Shown one piece after another: positions 37,624-48,253 of a DNA stretch of 64,000 nucleotides. The notes beneath the pieces are model-generated. The model made no database searches. It was not told where the DNA came from and worked only from the letters and a program-made list of their open reading frames with translations. This DNA comes from Aquimarina sp. ERC-38 (GTDB taxonomy: Bacteria > Bacteroidota > Bacteroidia > Flavobacteriales > Flavobacteriaceae): NCBI RefSeq assembly GCF_026222555.1, contig NZ_CP098511.1, positions 2,275,501-2,339,500 of the forward strand, written 5' to 3'. The translations under genes were made by a program, and so were the position numbers. Within the stretch, counting starts at the first letter, position 1; every line of letters begins with the position of its first letter.

Positions 37624-40600
37624 TTAAAAAGTTGCCCTCACACTTACACCATATCTACGCGAAGATGGACCTGTAATGAAGTCGATACCTTGACCATTTC
37701 CTACTCCAGTACTTAACGTATTCGTATCAAAACGGATATCGTCAGGAAAGTTAACTGCTTTATACCAAATATTGTTTCCTCTTAAAGATAAGGATAGTGA
37801 ACCAAAAAATGTGTTTTTTAAAAATCTTTCTGGCATGGTATACGTTAAACTAACTTCTTGCAATCTAATAGTAGTGCCATCATAAACTTGTAGTTCATTA
37901 GGTCCAAATCCTATAGTATTAAATCCAACGGTGGTAGCAGTAACCTGAATATCATTTGGTGTTCCGTCCTGCTTTACACCAGGTAGAATGTAAGTTGCAG
38001 TTCGATCGATTGGAAAACTAACGGTTCCTCTCCCTAAAAGTGTTCCTGCAGTTAGTGAATAAATATCACCTCCATGCCTATATAACATATTAGCAGATAA
38101 AGTAAAATCCTTAAAGAAGGTAAAAGAACTAGTTAAACCAGCAGTCCAATCAGGATTAGGATCACCAATAATTTCTATATCTGTAGTTTGTAAATATTCC
38201 CCATTTGAACCAACAATGCGATTTCCGTTATCATCTGTCTGCACCGCACTACCTTGTAAAACACCAAAGGGTTGTCCTACTATAGCGTAGTTAGCCGCAC
38301 TACCATTTATTGTATTAGTTAAAGCAATTTGGTCAGTACCTTCTGGAAGTTCTGTTATCTCATTTTGATCCGCAAAAAAGTTTCCGTTTAATTCCCACCT
38401 AAAATTTTCAGTGGTAATAGGTTTTATACCAAAATCAATTTCAATACCTTCATTTTCTAATGAACCAGCATTTATCTGAGTTACTGAGAATCCTGAGGCA
38501 GGATCTAAAAATTGATCAGTAATTAGATTTATTGATTCTTTTTTATAAACACTAACATTTAAAGTTAATTTGTTATTGAAAAATTGAGTGTCAATACCTG
38601 CTTCCACTTCACGAAATTCTTCAGGTTCCAAATTAGGATTTCCTAATCTATTACTTACGGCATTACTTGAAATTACACTACTTTGAGAATCTACAAAGGT
38701 TCGGGTTGTCAAGGCCAATGTGTTTCTGGTAGCAAAAGGAACAGGAAATCCAGCTGAGGTACCATAACCAATTCTTAATTTAAGATAATCTAGTCCATTG
38801 TCACCTACTAAGCCATCAAATAATTCAGTAGGAATAAAAGAAATACTGGCAGCTGGATAAAATAAACTAAAATTATCCGTTTCTAAAGTAGAAGTCCAAT
38901 CGTTTCTTCCTGCTAAGTTAATAAAGAAAGCGCCCTTATATCCGAAGGTTATATCAGAATATAAACCTAATTGATTTTCTTCAGATCTAAAAGCAATATT
39001 ATTCCCGGTAAAACTATTAACAGTAGCGTGGTTTACAAAGTTAAAATGTTCTAATACTCCAAATGCTAATTGTTCTGTACTTTCAACCCCATCCCGTTCG
39101 AAGAAATCATTTCTAGATTGTCCACCTACAATAACTCTTAGATTCCAATCTTCCGTAATATTCTTATCATAATTCAAATTAATTGTATGACTTTGAATTT
39201 GATTACGCGATTGTGTGGTTCGAAAGATTCCTAGAGGATTACCATCTACACCGCCTCTATTTTGACCGTATGAACCAAACTCGGTGTAATCATCAATGGT
39301 GTATTGATAATTTGCACCGATATTATCACTGAAATTGTAGTTGAAAGCAAAACTTCCAAAGATACGACTAGTATTTTGATTAGTTTCTGCATTATTAACC
39401 GTCCATAGAGGATTTTGAATATCATTTCCGGATCGATAATAGATACTTCTTCCGTCTGCTGTTTGAAATGGAAGACCTAATAAATCTACACTACGCGGTG
39501 TATATAAAACATCTCCAAAAACAGACGAACCATCTCCTACAGTTCCACTTCCTGCAGAAGCAGCAATAGGTGGAGTTTTGTAGTCCGTATTAGCATAGTT
39601 TAAGGTTCCACTTACATTGAGGTTATTAGTTAAATTTGCGTTACCTCCCATGGAAATGGTAGTTCTTCTAAGTTTATTACCAGGCGTGAATCCCGTGTCT
39701 TCCAAATTCCCTAAACTTAAGTTATAAGTAGCTTTATCCGAAGATCCTCGAACACTTATCGAATTATCACTAACACTACCGGTTCTAAAGAAGTTTTCTA
39801 CACTATTATAGTTTTGATATCTATAGTTAGAATTTATCAAGTCTTCAAAACCTACTTGTAGAGAAGCATCTGAAAGACGTCCAAAGGGATGTTCTACTAG
39901 TATGGTACCATCCTCAGCAACACCTCTAAATGAAGTACCGTACGGTGCTGGATCGGTATTATTGAAATTTGGCCCCCAGTTACTAAAGAAAAAACCAAAA
40001 CCTTGATGAAAACCACCTCCAAATTCTGTTTGAAACTTAGGTAAAACTGCTTCATTGATAAAATAAGAACTTGATACGGTTACTTCCAGTTTTCTATTAG
40101 CCACTCTCTTACTACCACTTTTTGTAGTAATTAAAACTACCCCATTACTTCCTCGCTCTCCATATAAAACCGTAGCACTAAGCCCTTTTAAAACTTTGAC
40201 ATCCTCAATAGAATTTGGGTCTAAGTCCAAAAATCTACTTGATTCAGTTACAGAATCAAAAAATGCGGTTTGTTCATTAGCCCCTCCGTCGAAAGGAATT
40301 CCGTCGACTATAAAAAGAGGTTGATTGCTTCCTGAAATAGAATTGTAACCACGAATAATAAAGTTGGTTCCAGAACCAGAAACGCCGTTGGTTGCTGTAA
40401 TGTTTATACCGGCTGCTTTACCTTGGAGTATTCGCCCAATATCCCCCTGAGGTTGTTGTTGAATTTCTTCAGAAGAAACAGTACTTACACTATATCCTAA
40501 AGACTTTTTCTCTCTCGTAATACCCTGTGCGGTTACAATAACCTCATCTAATTGAGCGGCATCTTCGGCAAGTTGAATATCGATTGTAGAAGTAGACCCT

Positions 40601-40854
40601 ACAGTAACTTCCTGAGTTGCAAAACCAACAAAACTGAAACTCAATACATCATCATTATTTGCAGAAATACTATATTTCCCATCAAAATCTGTCTGAGTTC
40701 CATTACTGGAATTCTTTACAACTACATTAACACCAGGTAAAGGCAAACCCGATGGATCAGTCACCGTACCGGAGATAGATTGTTCTTGTGCAAATAAAGG
40801 ATGCACTACTAATGCTATAAAAAGCATTAGAATCCCACATAACTTTGTTTTCAT
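37624..40854 (-). CDS. SusC/RagA-family TonB-linked outer-membrane transporter
   Basis: 1076 residues. Signal peptide to about residue 22; carboxypeptidase-regulatory-like beta-sandwich (about 26-110, ISGTVTDPSGLPLPGVNV and GKYSISA); TonB plug domain (about 115-240) with NGVVLITTKSG; then a 22-strand-type barrel ending in SVRATF with a C-terminal Phe. The segment LDEVIVTAQG before the plug resembles a TonB-box-like region. Energised by TonB-ExbBD, it imports the ligand captured by the SusD partner encoded directly downstream. It is the first gene of a three-gene minus-strand operon. Confidence 0.97.
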   Translation of the reverse strand: MKTKLCGILMLFIALVVHPLFAQEQSISGTVTDPSGLPLPGVNVVVKNSSNGTQTDFDGKYSISANNDDVLSFSFVGFATQEVTVGSTSTIDIQLAEDAAQLDEVIVTAQGITREKKSLGYSVSTVSSEEIQQQPQGDIGRILQGKAAGINITATNGVSGSGTNFIIRGYNSISGSNQPLFIVDGIPFDGGANEQTAFFDSVTESSRFLDLDPNSIEDVKVLKGLSATVLYGERGSNGVVLITTKSGSKRVANRKLEVTVSSSYFINEAVLPKFQTEFGGGFHQGFGFFFSNWGPNFNNTDPAPYGTSFRGVAEDGTILVEHPFGRLSDASLQVGFEDLINSNYRYQNYNSVENFFRTGSVSDNSISVRGSSDKATYNLSLGNLEDTGFTPGNKLRRTTISMGGNANLTNNLNVSGTLNYANTDYKTPPIAASAGSGTVGDGSSVFGDVLYTPRSVDLLGLPFQTADGRSIYYRSGNDIQNPLWTVNNAETNQNTSRIFGSFAFNYNFSDNIGANYQYTIDDYTEFGSYGQNRGGVDGNPLGIFRTTQSRNQIQSHTINLNYDKNITEDWNLRVIVGGQSRNDFFERDGVESTEQLAFGVLEHFNFVNHATVNSFTGNNIAFRSEENQLGLYSDITFGYKGAFFINLAGRNDWTSTLETDNFSLFYPAASISFIPTELFDGLVGDNGLDYLKLRIGYGTSAGFPVPFATRNTLALTTRTFVDSQSSVISSNAVSNRLGNPNLEPEEFREVEAGIDTQFFNNKLTLNVSVYKKESINLITDQFLDPASGFSVTQINAGSLENEGIEIDFGIKPITTENFRWELNGNFFADQNEITELPEGTDQIALTNTINGSAANYAIVGQPFGVLQGSAVQTDDNGNRIVGSNGEYLQTTDIEIIGDPNPDWTAGLTSSFTFFKDFTLSANMLYRHGGDIYSLTAGTLLGRGTVSFPIDRTATYILPGVKQDGTPNDIQVTATTVGFNTIGFGPNELQVYDGTTIRLQEVSLTYTMPERFLKNTFFGSLSLSLRGNNIWYKAVNFPDDIRFDTNTLSTGVGNGQGIDFITGPSSRRYGVSVRATF

Positions 40855-41091
40855 ATTTAATTATTTGAATTAGCCAACACCAAAAATGTGAATAAATACT
40901 TAATAAAACAACTTTTATTGGAAATAAAAGAAAACTTTAAAAACTATGGAATTGAAGTATATACAATATGGGATAGGACTATTTTTTAATATTACAGTAT
41001 AAATTTTAATTTTTTATCAGTATCCAAAAAAAATAACTTTATTTTGAGGAATTAGTAATTCTTGACTTCTAAAATTTTATAAAAACTTCTA

Positions 41092-42783
41092 TCAAAACCT
41101 CGCCAATAAACTCAAATGGACTTTGGTATTAGAAAATTTAAAATTAGTTTCATCGGTTTTGCCATTTGCAAATTGTAGCTTAAAGATTCCGGTTTTGGTA
41201 TTAAAAGCGATCCCAAAACCTACGGTGCTTAGATTAGATGACAGGTTAGTAGTGTTATCTTCAAAATAGGCAAAATCCAAAATGGAATGTATGTAGAGAT
41301 TTGAAGATAATAGGTAGCGGTATTCAGTTCTAAATACGGAATAAAGAGAACTGTTAATTGAATTTTCTTCAAAACCACGTATAGAAGTTAATCCGCCAAA
41401 TCGATACAGTTCATTAGTAAAAACAGAATCTGATAAAATAAGAGCAGACTGATTTTCAAAATAAATAAAGTTTCGACTATTAAGCGCAGGCGTATAGCTT
41501 AATATAAAATTTCCTTTCTGTTGATTAATAGTAGTGTTGTTTGAGTTTCGGTTTCCCGTAGAGATAGAAGTTTGGATACCTAGTTTTATTGGAAAAAAAT
41601 TATGAGATCTCGGGATCTGATAAGTTACCCCGCCTTTTACAAAATTAGATGTATAATCAATAATATTAGTAGGAGCTAACGTGTCCAAAAGACTATTTGA
41701 TGTAGACCGTTCATAACCTAAAGTTATACTACTTTTAGGAGTTGCCTGGTAGGTTAGGTTAAGTTGTTGGTCAGTAGTGACAAAAGTAGAGTCTTGTCTG
41801 AAAATAGTTAATCCGGCATTTATTCCTACAGGACTTTTAAACAAGTAAGGTAATTTAGTACTAATCTTAAAGCGCTGTTGTTCCCCCCCGTTCGCTTTGT
41901 AGTTGATAAATAATTCTTCCCCAAAATTTAAATTGTTTAAAAGAGTAACGTTTATATTTCCATTTAATTCAAAATCTTGAGATTCGGAATCATTTGAAAA
42001 CCCGATAAACCCATCAAAAACGTTGGCGGGCACTTTGTCTAAATAAAGATAAACAATAGTAGAGTCTTTAGTAAACAGAACTTCCGGCTCCTTTATGTTA
42101 TTTACAAACTGGAGATTGTCCAGTAATTTAGATTTTTCGACAATTAAATCCTTACTAAAAGTTTTTCCATTTTTTAAACCACTGTAGTATTTTAAGAATG
42201 ATCTTGGAAATTTTAAATAATTCTTGACAATTACTTTATTAGTTTTTCTTTGTTTAGACTTTTGAATTTGAAGCAAAGCCGTCACTTCAGAATCTCTCTT
42301 CCTAATATTTTTTAGAGTAACTGAGGTAAAAGGGTTTCCGGAATTACTATAAAATTCATTAATTTGAAGTAAGCTAGTAGTTATTTTTTCAAAAGGTAAA
42401 GCAAACGTACTATCCGTATAGACTTTTGAAATTTGTTTAATAGTTGCTATCGGAAGTTGCTTTTGGTCATAATAAATAGTCAGATGCTCATATTTCTTAT
42501 TCAAATAAATAGTAATAGTTAAAACCGAATCACTAATCTTTTCTCCAGGTTTCTTTTGAAGATCTATAAAACCTTTTTTTTGTAGGGTAATGATCTTTTT
42601 GGAAACATACGTGGTTAAACTATCGTAACTTTTGAATTTACTTTTATTAAATACTTCACGAATAATAGAAGTTTCTAAACTGTCTTTTCCAGTGACGGTC
42701 AAGTTTAGATAATTTTCTTTTTGAGCATAGGAAGTACCAACTGATAACAAGATAAAAATTATAAAGTAGTACGTATATTTCAA
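41092..42783 (-). CDS. Omp85-family outer-membrane protein (BamA/TamA-like)
   Basis: 563 residues with a signal peptide ending near SYAQ. The N-terminal 250 residues hold repeated beta-alpha-alpha-beta-beta units like POTRA domains (for example KIITLQKKGFIDL and LLQINEFYSNSGNPFTSVTL). The C-terminal 300 residues form a 16-strand-like barrel with the conserved loop 6 motif GGLTSIRGFEENS and end in LLARF. It is shorter than BamA, so it is probably an accessory Omp85 protein involved in outer-membrane insertion or secretion. It is transcribed divergently from rpsL, with a 179-nt shared upstream region. Confidence 0.88.
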   Translation of the reverse strand: MKYTYYFIIFILLSVGTSYAQKENYLNLTVTGKDSLETSIIREVFNKSKFKSYDSLTTYVSKKIITLQKKGFIDLQKKPGEKISDSVLTITIYLNKKYEHLTIYYDQKQLPIATIKQISKVYTDSTFALPFEKITTSLLQINEFYSNSGNPFTSVTLKNIRKRDSEVTALLQIQKSKQRKTNKVIVKNYLKFPRSFLKYYSGLKNGKTFSKDLIVEKSKLLDNLQFVNNIKEPEVLFTKDSTIVYLYLDKVPANVFDGFIGFSNDSESQDFELNGNINVTLLNNLNFGEELFINYKANGGEQQRFKISTKLPYLFKSPVGINAGLTIFRQDSTFVTTDQQLNLTYQATPKSSITLGYERSTSNSLLDTLAPTNIIDYTSNFVKGGVTYQIPRSHNFFPIKLGIQTSISTGNRNSNNTTINQQKGNFILSYTPALNSRNFIYFENQSALILSDSVFTNELYRFGGLTSIRGFEENSINSSLYSVFRTEYRYLLSSNLYIHSILDFAYFEDNTTNLSSNLSTVGFGIAFNTKTGIFKLQFANGKTDETNFKFSNTKVHLSLLARF

Positions 42784-42877
42784 CTGAATCTGTTCAATTT
42801 TATCAGAAAAGTTAAAGAATTATAGAATGCTGTTCATCCATGATCTAAAAACTATTTCAAAATTAATGAATTAAGAT

Positions 42878-42907
42878 TTGATTTACAGATAAATATTTCT
42901 ACATTTG
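42878..42907 (+). promoter_or_regulatory. Bacteroidota sigma-ABfr-type promoter for the str operon
   Basis: TTG at 42878-42880, a 19-nt spacer, and TACATTTG at 42900-42907 match the Bacteroidota -33/-7 pattern (TTG, TAnnTTTG). It stands 55 nt before the rpsL start, as expected for the main promoter of the ribosomal superoperon. Confidence 0.82.
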
Positions 42908-42962
42908 CAGCCCTTAATAAAAAAGGGATTGTTTAAAATCAATAAAATAGTATAAGCAAATT

Positions 42963-43337
42963 ATGCCAACAATTTCACAATTAGTACGAAAAGGTAGAGC
43001 CAAAATAACCAAGAAGAGTAAATCGGCTGCTTTGGATTCGTGCCCGCAACGTCGCGGAGTGTGTACGCGTGTTTATACCACTACACCTAAAAAACCAAAT
43101 TCTGCAATGCGTAAAGTTGCAAGGGTACGGTTAACTAACGGTAAAGAGGTAAATGCGTACATAGGTGGCGAAGGACACAATTTACAAGAGCACTCGATAG
43201 TATTGGTTAGAGGCGGTAGGGTGAAAGATTTGCCGGGAGTTAGATATCATATTGTTCGTGGAGCTTTAGACACCGCTGGTGTTGAAGGTAGAACGCAAAG
43301 AAGGTCTAAGTACGGTGCAAAACGCCCTAAAAAGTAA
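42963..43337 (+). CDS. rpsL: 30S ribosomal protein S12
   Basis: 124 residues, the usual length. The decoding-centre loop [13 protein letters not shown] and the KDLPGVRYH segment are intact, with Lys at the position whose change gives streptomycin resistance, so a sensitive-type S12 is expected. First gene of the str operon, just after the TTG/TAnnTTTG promoter and divergent from the Omp85-like gene. A basic tail ([12 protein letters not shown]) ends the protein. Confidence 0.99.
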   Translation: MPTISQLVRKGRAKITKKSKSAALDSCPQRRGVCTRVYTTTPKKPNSAMRKVARVRLTNGKEVNAYIGGEGHNLQEHSIVLVRGGRVKDLPGVRYHIVRGALDTAGVEGRTQRRSKYGAKRPKK

Positions 43338-43398
43338 GAAGTATTATAGGGAGGGTTAAAAATGGAAACCTCTTTATCAATCAAGTAACTAAGTAAAC

Positions 43399-43875
43399 AT
43401 GAGAAAAAGAAAGGCGAAAAAAAGACCTATTTTACCAGATCCTAGGTTTAACGATCAGCTAGTAACCCGTTTTGTAAACATGATGATGTGGGACGGTAAA
43501 AAATCAGTAGCGTTTAAAATATTTTATGATGCTATTGACCTAGTTGACGAAAGAAAGCAAAACGAAGAAAAAACCGCACTTGAAATGTGGAAGGATGCAT
43601 TATCCAATGTAATGCCTCACGTAGAAGTGCGAAGTCGAAGAGTAGGAGGAGCTACTTTTCAAATTCCAAACCCTATTCGACCAGATAGAAAAGTATCTAC
43701 TGCAATGAAATGGCTTATTCAGTTTTCTAGAAAGAGAAATGAAAAGTCTATGGCACAGAAATTAGCTGCTGAAATTATTGCAGCAGAAAAAGAAGAAGGC
43801 GCTGCAGTTAAAAAGAGAGTAGATACTCATAAAATGGCAGAAGCAAATAAAGCATTTTCACACTTTAGATTTTAA
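43399..43875 (+). CDS. rpsG: 30S ribosomal protein S7
   Basis: 158 residues. The start [17 protein letters not shown] and the core segment [18 protein letters not shown] are diagnostic. S7 nucleates assembly of the 16S 3' domain and lines the E site. It follows rpsL after 61 nt and precedes fusA by 10 nt, in the standard str order; tuf, often part of this operon in other phyla, does not follow fusA here. Confidence 0.99.
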   Translation: MRKRKAKKRPILPDPRFNDQLVTRFVNMMMWDGKKSVAFKIFYDAIDLVDERKQNEEKTALEMWKDALSNVMPHVEVRSRRVGGATFQIPNPIRPDRKVSTAMKWLIQFSRKRNEKSMAQKLAAEIIAAEKEEGAAVKKRVDTHKMAEANKAFSHFRF

Positions 43876-43885
43876 TTCCTGAGAA

Positions 43886-46012
43886 ATGGCTAGAGATTTA
43901 AAATATACAAGAAATATAGGTATTGCCGCACATATTGATGCTGGTAAGACTACGACTACAGAACGTATTTTATACTACACAGGAGTAAGTCACAAGATAG
44001 GTGAGGTGCATGATGGCGCAGCTACTATGGACTGGATGGAGCAAGAGCAAGAGAGAGGTATTACCATTACCTCTGCAGCTACCACCTGTACCTGGAACTT
44101 TCCAACAGAAAACGGAAAACCTGTTAGCGATACAAAAGGATACCACTTTAATATAATTGATACTCCTGGACACGTTGATTTTACCGTAGAGGTAAACCGA
44201 TCTTTAAGAGTATTAGACGGACTGGTATTTCTATTTAGTGCAGTGGATGGTGTAGAGCCACAATCTGAAACTAACTGGCGTCTTGCCGATAATTACAAAG
44301 TACCTCGAATAGGTTTCGTAAATAAAATGGACCGACAAGGTTCTAACTTTATGGCAGTTTGCCAACAGGTCAAAGATATGTTAGGTTCGAATGCCGTACC
44401 TATTGTATTAAATATTGGTGATGAATCTGATTTTAAAGGTATTGTAGATCTAGTAAAAAACCGTGCTATTATCTGGCATGATGAAACACAGGGATCTACT
44501 TTTGATATAGTAGATATTCCCGAAGATCTTAAAGAAGAAGCTAAAATTTTACGTGGTAAACTTATTGAAGAAGTTGCTGCATATGATGAAGACCTTCTTG
44601 AGAAATATATGGAAGATGAAGATTCTATTACAGAAGATGAAGTACATGCTGCTTTAAGAGCTGCTGTAATGGATATGTCTATCATTCCTATGATTTGCGG
44701 ATCTGCCTTTAAAAATAAAGGAGTTCAGTTTTTACTGGATGCCGTATGTAGATACTTACCTTCTCCTACGGATAAAGAAGGTATTACCGGAGTAAATCCT
44801 AATACTGAAGAAGAAGAGCTGCGTAAACCAGATGTAAAAGAACCTTTTGCAGCATTGGCTTTTAAAATTGCTACCGATCCTTTCGTAGGGCGATTAGCGT
44901 TTTTCCGTGCATATTCCGGAAGACTTGATGCAGGTTCTTATATCTTAAATAATAGATCAGGTAAGAAAGAACGTATTTCCAGAATCTATCAAATGCATTC
45001 TAATAAGCAAAATGCTATTGATTTTATAGAGGCAGGGGATATTGGTGCAGCGGTTGGATTTAAAGACATCAAGACAGGTGATACCATGACTGATGAAAAA
45101 AATCCAATTATATTAGAATCAATGGACTTCCCGGATCCGGTGATTGGTATTGCAGTGGAACCAAAAACTAAAGCTGACGTCGATAAATTGGGAATGGCAC
45201 TTGGTAAATTAGCTGAAGAAGATCCAACTTTTACCGTAAGAACAGATGAAGCTTCAGGTCAGACTATTATATCCGGAATGGGTGAATTACACCTGGATAT
45301 TATTGTAGATCGTTTAAAACGAGAATTTAAGGTTGAAGTAAATCAAGGACAACCGCAAGTAGAGTACAAAGAAGCAATTACCCAAGCTGCTGATCATAGA
45401 GAAGTCTATAAAAAGCAATCCGGTGGCCGAGGTAAGTTTGCAGATATTGTATTTACTATAGAGCCAGCCGAAGAAGGAAAAGAAGGATTAGAATTTATAT
45501 CTGAGATTAAAGGAGGAAATGTTCCTAAAGAATTTATCCCATCTATTGAAAAAGGATTTAAAATGGCTATGGTTAACGGTCCTTTAGCAGGATACGAAGT
45601 GGATGCTATGAAAGTTACTTTAAAGGATGGTTCTTACCATGATGTAGATTCGGATCAACTATCTTTTGAGTTGGCAGCCAAGTTAGGATTTAAAAATTCG
45701 GCAAAGGCGGCAAAAGCAGTAATTATGGAGCCTATTATGAAATTGGAAGTAATTACTCCCGAAGAAAATATGGGTGATATTGTAGGTGATTTGAATAGAA
45801 GGCGAGGACAGGTTAGCGATATGGGAGACAGGGCAGGTGCCAAAACGGTAAAAGCTACGGTGCCTTTATCTGAAATGTTCGGGTATGTTACAACCTTAAG
45901 AACCTTATCATCAGGTAGAGCAACCTCAACTATGGAATTTTCACATTATGCTGAAACACCTTCTAATATTTCAGAAGAAGTAATTGCAGCAGCAAAAGGA
46001 GTTAACGCTTAA
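43886..46012 (+). CDS. fusA: elongation factor G
   Basis: 708-residue translocation GTPase. G1 loop AHIDAGKTT, switch [10 protein letters not shown] and G4 NKMD are intact; domains II-V follow, with the domain IV loop QPQVEYKE and the segment GGRGKF. It is a complete, ordinary EF-G located between rpsG and rpsJ, consistent with the housekeeping copy, not an EF-G2 or tetracycline-protection paralogue. Confidence 0.99.
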   Translation: MARDLKYTRNIGIAAHIDAGKTTTTERILYYTGVSHKIGEVHDGAATMDWMEQEQERGITITSAATTCTWNFPTENGKPVSDTKGYHFNIIDTPGHVDFTVEVNRSLRVLDGLVFLFSAVDGVEPQSETNWRLADNYKVPRIGFVNKMDRQGSNFMAVCQQVKDMLGSNAVPIVLNIGDESDFKGIVDLVKNRAIIWHDETQGSTFDIVDIPEDLKEEAKILRGKLIEEVAAYDEDLLEKYMEDEDSITEDEVHAALRAAVMDMSIIPMICGSAFKNKGVQFLLDAVCRYLPSPTDKEGITGVNPNTEEEELRKPDVKEPFAALAFKIATDPFVGRLAFFRAYSGRLDAGSYILNNRSGKKERISRIYQMHSNKQNAIDFIEAGDIGAAVGFKDIKTGDTMTDEKNPIILESMDFPDPVIGIAVEPKTKADVDKLGMALGKLAEEDPTFTVRTDEASGQTIISGMGELHLDIIVDRLKREFKVEVNQGQPQVEYKEAITQAADHREVYKKQSGGRGKFADIVFTIEPAEEGKEGLEFISEIKGGNVPKEFIPSIEKGFKMAMVNGPLAGYEVDAMKVTLKDGSYHDVDSDQLSFELAAKLGFKNSAKAAKAVIMEPIMKLEVITPEENMGDIVGDLNRRRGQVSDMGDRAGAKTVKATVPLSEMFGYVTTLRTLSSGRATSTMEFSHYAETPSNISEEVIAAAKGVNA

Positions 46013-46023
46013 GTAGTACAGCA

Positions 46024-46329
46024 ATGAGTCAAAAAATCAGAATAAAATTAAAGTCATACGATCATAATCTAGTAGATAAGTCTGCAGAGAAAATTGTAAA
46101 GACAGTAAAGAGTACCGGAGCTGTAGTAACAGGGCCTATTCCTTTACCAACACATAAAAAATTATTTACGGTATTACGTTCACCACATGTAAATAAAAAA
46201 TCAAGAGAGCAATTTCAGTTAAGTTCATATAAACGATTATTGGATATTTATAGCTCTTCATCAAAAACTATTGACGCCTTAATGAAACTTGAATTACCAA
46301 GTGGAGTAGAGGTCGAAATCAAGGTTTGA
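46024..46329 (+). CDS. rpsJ: 30S ribosomal protein S10
   Basis: 101 residues, with [15 protein letters not shown] at the start and the loop [12 protein letters not shown]. In E. coli S10 also acts in NusB-dependent antitermination. Here it ends the str part and is followed by a 372-nt untranslated stretch before rplC, unusual within an otherwise tightly packed operon. Confidence 0.99.
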   Translation: MSQKIRIKLKSYDHNLVDKSAEKIVKTVKSTGAVVTGPIPLPTHKKLFTVLRSPHVNKKSREQFQLSSYKRLLDIYSSSSKTIDALMKLELPSGVEVEIKV

Positions 46330-46701
46330 TAATTCTTAGCTTTCAAGAGCGAAGCAAATTGAATGGTTAGAAGTATCAAATCCCAGCACAGGCTGAGAGC
46401 GAATAAATTGAAATGCTTTTATGTTTAGCTTTTCTAAAGATTATGAAGAAAGATCTTTGTTTTTTCTATGAAAAGTTAGCTAATATTAAATTCCGGTTTT
46501 AATTGGAATAAAAAATTAATTCTGAATTCAAAATTCCGAATTAAAAAACATGTCTCAAGCTGCGTGCAAGAGAAAAACGGAAAATACAATTCGGGATCGA
46601 AATGTGTTTGATCCCGTTTTATTTGAAATAAATTTTGTAAACGAAAGAAAAGTGGGTTAGAATAACTACCACTTTGATTTCATAATTTTAAATTAATAAA
46701 T
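46330..46701 (+). promoter_or_regulatory. untranslated leader before rplC with two strong hairpins
   Basis: No open frame. Hairpin 1: 46516-46528 pairs with 46532-46544 (13 bp with one G-T pair, loop CAA). Hairpin 2: CGGGATC 46592-46598 pairs with GATCCCG 46610-46616, followed by TTTTAT, which is terminator-like. The position between rpsJ and rplC suggests an attenuator, a leader regulated by a ribosomal protein, or a partial terminator with a promoter behind it. Confidence 0.55.
46592..46620 (+). terminator. terminator-like hairpin between rpsJ and rplC
   Basis: A 7-bp GC-containing stem (CGGGATC with GATCCCG), an 11-nt loop, then TTTT. It may end the str transcript or act as an attenuator for the S10 genes. 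Confidence 0.6.
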
Positions 46702-47319
46702 ATGTCTGGGTTAATTGGAAAAAAGATTGGCATGACTAGTATTTATGACGAGAATGGAAAGAATATTCCATGTACCGTCATACAAGCAGGTCCATGCGTT
46801 GTTACCCAAGTCAGAACCGAAGAAGTTGACGGCTACGAAGCAATTCAGCTAGGTTTCGATGACAAAGCAGACAAAAACGCAACTAAAGCGGCCTTAGGTC
46901 ATTTTAAAAAAGCGGGAACTGCTGCAAAACGTCGAATCGTAGAATTTCAAGGTTTTGAGGAGGATTTTAAATTAGGAGATGTGCTAACTGTTGAACATTT
47001 TATTGAGGGAGAGTTCGTAGATATATCCGGAACTTCTAAAGGTAAAGGTTTTCAAGGAGTGGTAAAGCGTCATGGTTTTGGCGGTGTAGGACAAGCAACT
47101 CATGGGCAACATAACCGATTAAGAGCACCTGGTTCTATTGGAGCCGCTTCTTATCCCGCTCGTGTTTTTAAAGGTATGAAGATGGCCGGAAGAATGGGCG
47201 GAGAAAAAGTAAAAGTTCAAAACCTAAGAGTATTAAAAGTAGTTTTAGATAAAAACCTATTAGTAGTAAAAGGTTGTGTTCCCGGGCATAAAAATGCGTA
47301 CGTAACAATTCAGAAGTAA
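46702..47319 (+). CDS. rplC: 50S ribosomal protein L3
   Basis: 205 residues. [17 protein letters not shown] at the start and the central loop [15 protein letters not shown], with the conserved Gln in GQATHGQHN, identify L3, whose loop reaches toward the peptidyl-transferase centre. Its stop overlaps the rplD start (TAATG), so the two are translationally coupled. Confidence 0.99.
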   Translation: MSGLIGKKIGMTSIYDENGKNIPCTVIQAGPCVVTQVRTEEVDGYEAIQLGFDDKADKNATKAALGHFKKAGTAAKRRIVEFQGFEEDFKLGDVLTVEHFIEGEFVDISGTSKGKGFQGVVKRHGFGGVGQATHGQHNRLRAPGSIGAASYPARVFKGMKMAGRMGGEKVKVQNLRVLKVVLDKNLLVVKGCVPGHKNAYVTIQK

Positions 47320-47948
47320 TGGAGATAGCAGTATTAGATATCAACGGAAAAGAAACAGGTAGAAAGGCAGACCTTTCTAATGAAGTTTTCGGTATTGAAC
47401 CCAATACCCATGCAGTTTATCTGGATGTAAAACAATATTTGGCAAATCAACGTCAAGGTACCCATAAAGCTAAAGAAAGAGCTGAAATTACCGGAAGTAC
47501 CAGAAAAATAAAGAAACAAAAAGGAACTGGTACGGCAAGGGCAGGTAGTATTAAGTCTCCTATTTTTAAAGGAGGTGGTAGAATTTTTGGTCCAAGACCA
47601 CGTAATTATTCTTTTAAACTAAATAAAAATTTAAAGAAGTTGGCAAGAAAGTCAGCTTTAAGTTTAAAAGCAACCGATAAACAAATTACAGTAATCGAAG
47701 ATTTCTCTTTTGATACTATAAAAACAAAGAATTTTACCAATGTTTTAAACTCTTTAGGGGTTCAGGATAAAAAAACCTTGTTTGTGTTGGGTGAGTCAAA
47801 TAAAAACGTATATTTGTCGTCACGTAATTTAAAGAGTTCTGAAGTTATAACGTATTCTGAATTAAGTACTTATAAGATAATGAATGCAAATAGCTTGGTG
47901 CTTTTAGAAGGTTCTTTGAAAGGAATTGAAACGAATTTAAGTAATTAG
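47319..47948 (+). CDS. rplD: 50S ribosomal protein L4
   Basis: 209 residues with the extended loop [27 protein letters not shown] sequence that lines the exit tunnel near the macrolide site. In E. coli L4 also represses the S10 operon; here the leader is upstream of rplC. It starts on the rplC stop codon and is followed 5 nt later by rplW. Confidence 0.99.
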   Translation: MEIAVLDINGKETGRKADLSNEVFGIEPNTHAVYLDVKQYLANQRQGTHKAKERAEITGSTRKIKKQKGTGTARAGSIKSPIFKGGGRIFGPRPRNYSFKLNKNLKKLARKSALSLKATDKQITVIEDFSFDTIKTKNFTNVLNSLGVQDKKTLFVLGESNKNVYLSSRNLKSSEVITYSELSTYKIMNANSLVLLEGSLKGIETNLSN

Positions 47949-47953
47949 AAACC

Positions 47954-48244
47954 ATGAGTATTTTAATTAAACCTATTATTACAGAAAAAGCAACATCGGA
48001 TAGCGAACTTTTTAACCGTTATGGCTTTGTAGTGGATAAGAAAGCTAATAAGGTAGAAATTAAAAAAGCTGTAGAAGCAGCTTATGGAGTTTCTGTTGAT
48101 AAAGTTCGAACAATTAATGTTCGCCCGGATCGTAGTTCCAAGTTTACAAAAACAGGAATGATCACTGGTAAAACGGCAGCTTATAAAAAAGCAATCGTAC
48201 AGGTGGCGGATGGTGATGTAATTGATTTATATAGTAATCTTTAA
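47954..48244 (+). CDS. rplW: 50S ribosomal protein L23
   Basis: 96 residues: PIITEKATSDSE start, KKAVEAAYGVSVDKVRTIN core and KTAAYKKAIVQVADGD end. L23 forms the docking site for trigger factor and SRP at the tunnel exit. Usual position between rplD and rplB. Confidence 0.99.
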   Translation: MSILIKPIITEKATSDSELFNRYGFVVDKKANKVEIKKAVEAAYGVSVDKVRTINVRPDRSSKFTKTGMITGKTAAYKKAIVQVADGDVIDLYSNL

Positions 48245-48253
48245 GATTTTTAA

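Noticed and set aside
44293..44685. Minus-strand 130-codon frame in fusA
   Set aside because: Antisense shadow of a highly conserved gene with skewed codons; no motif.
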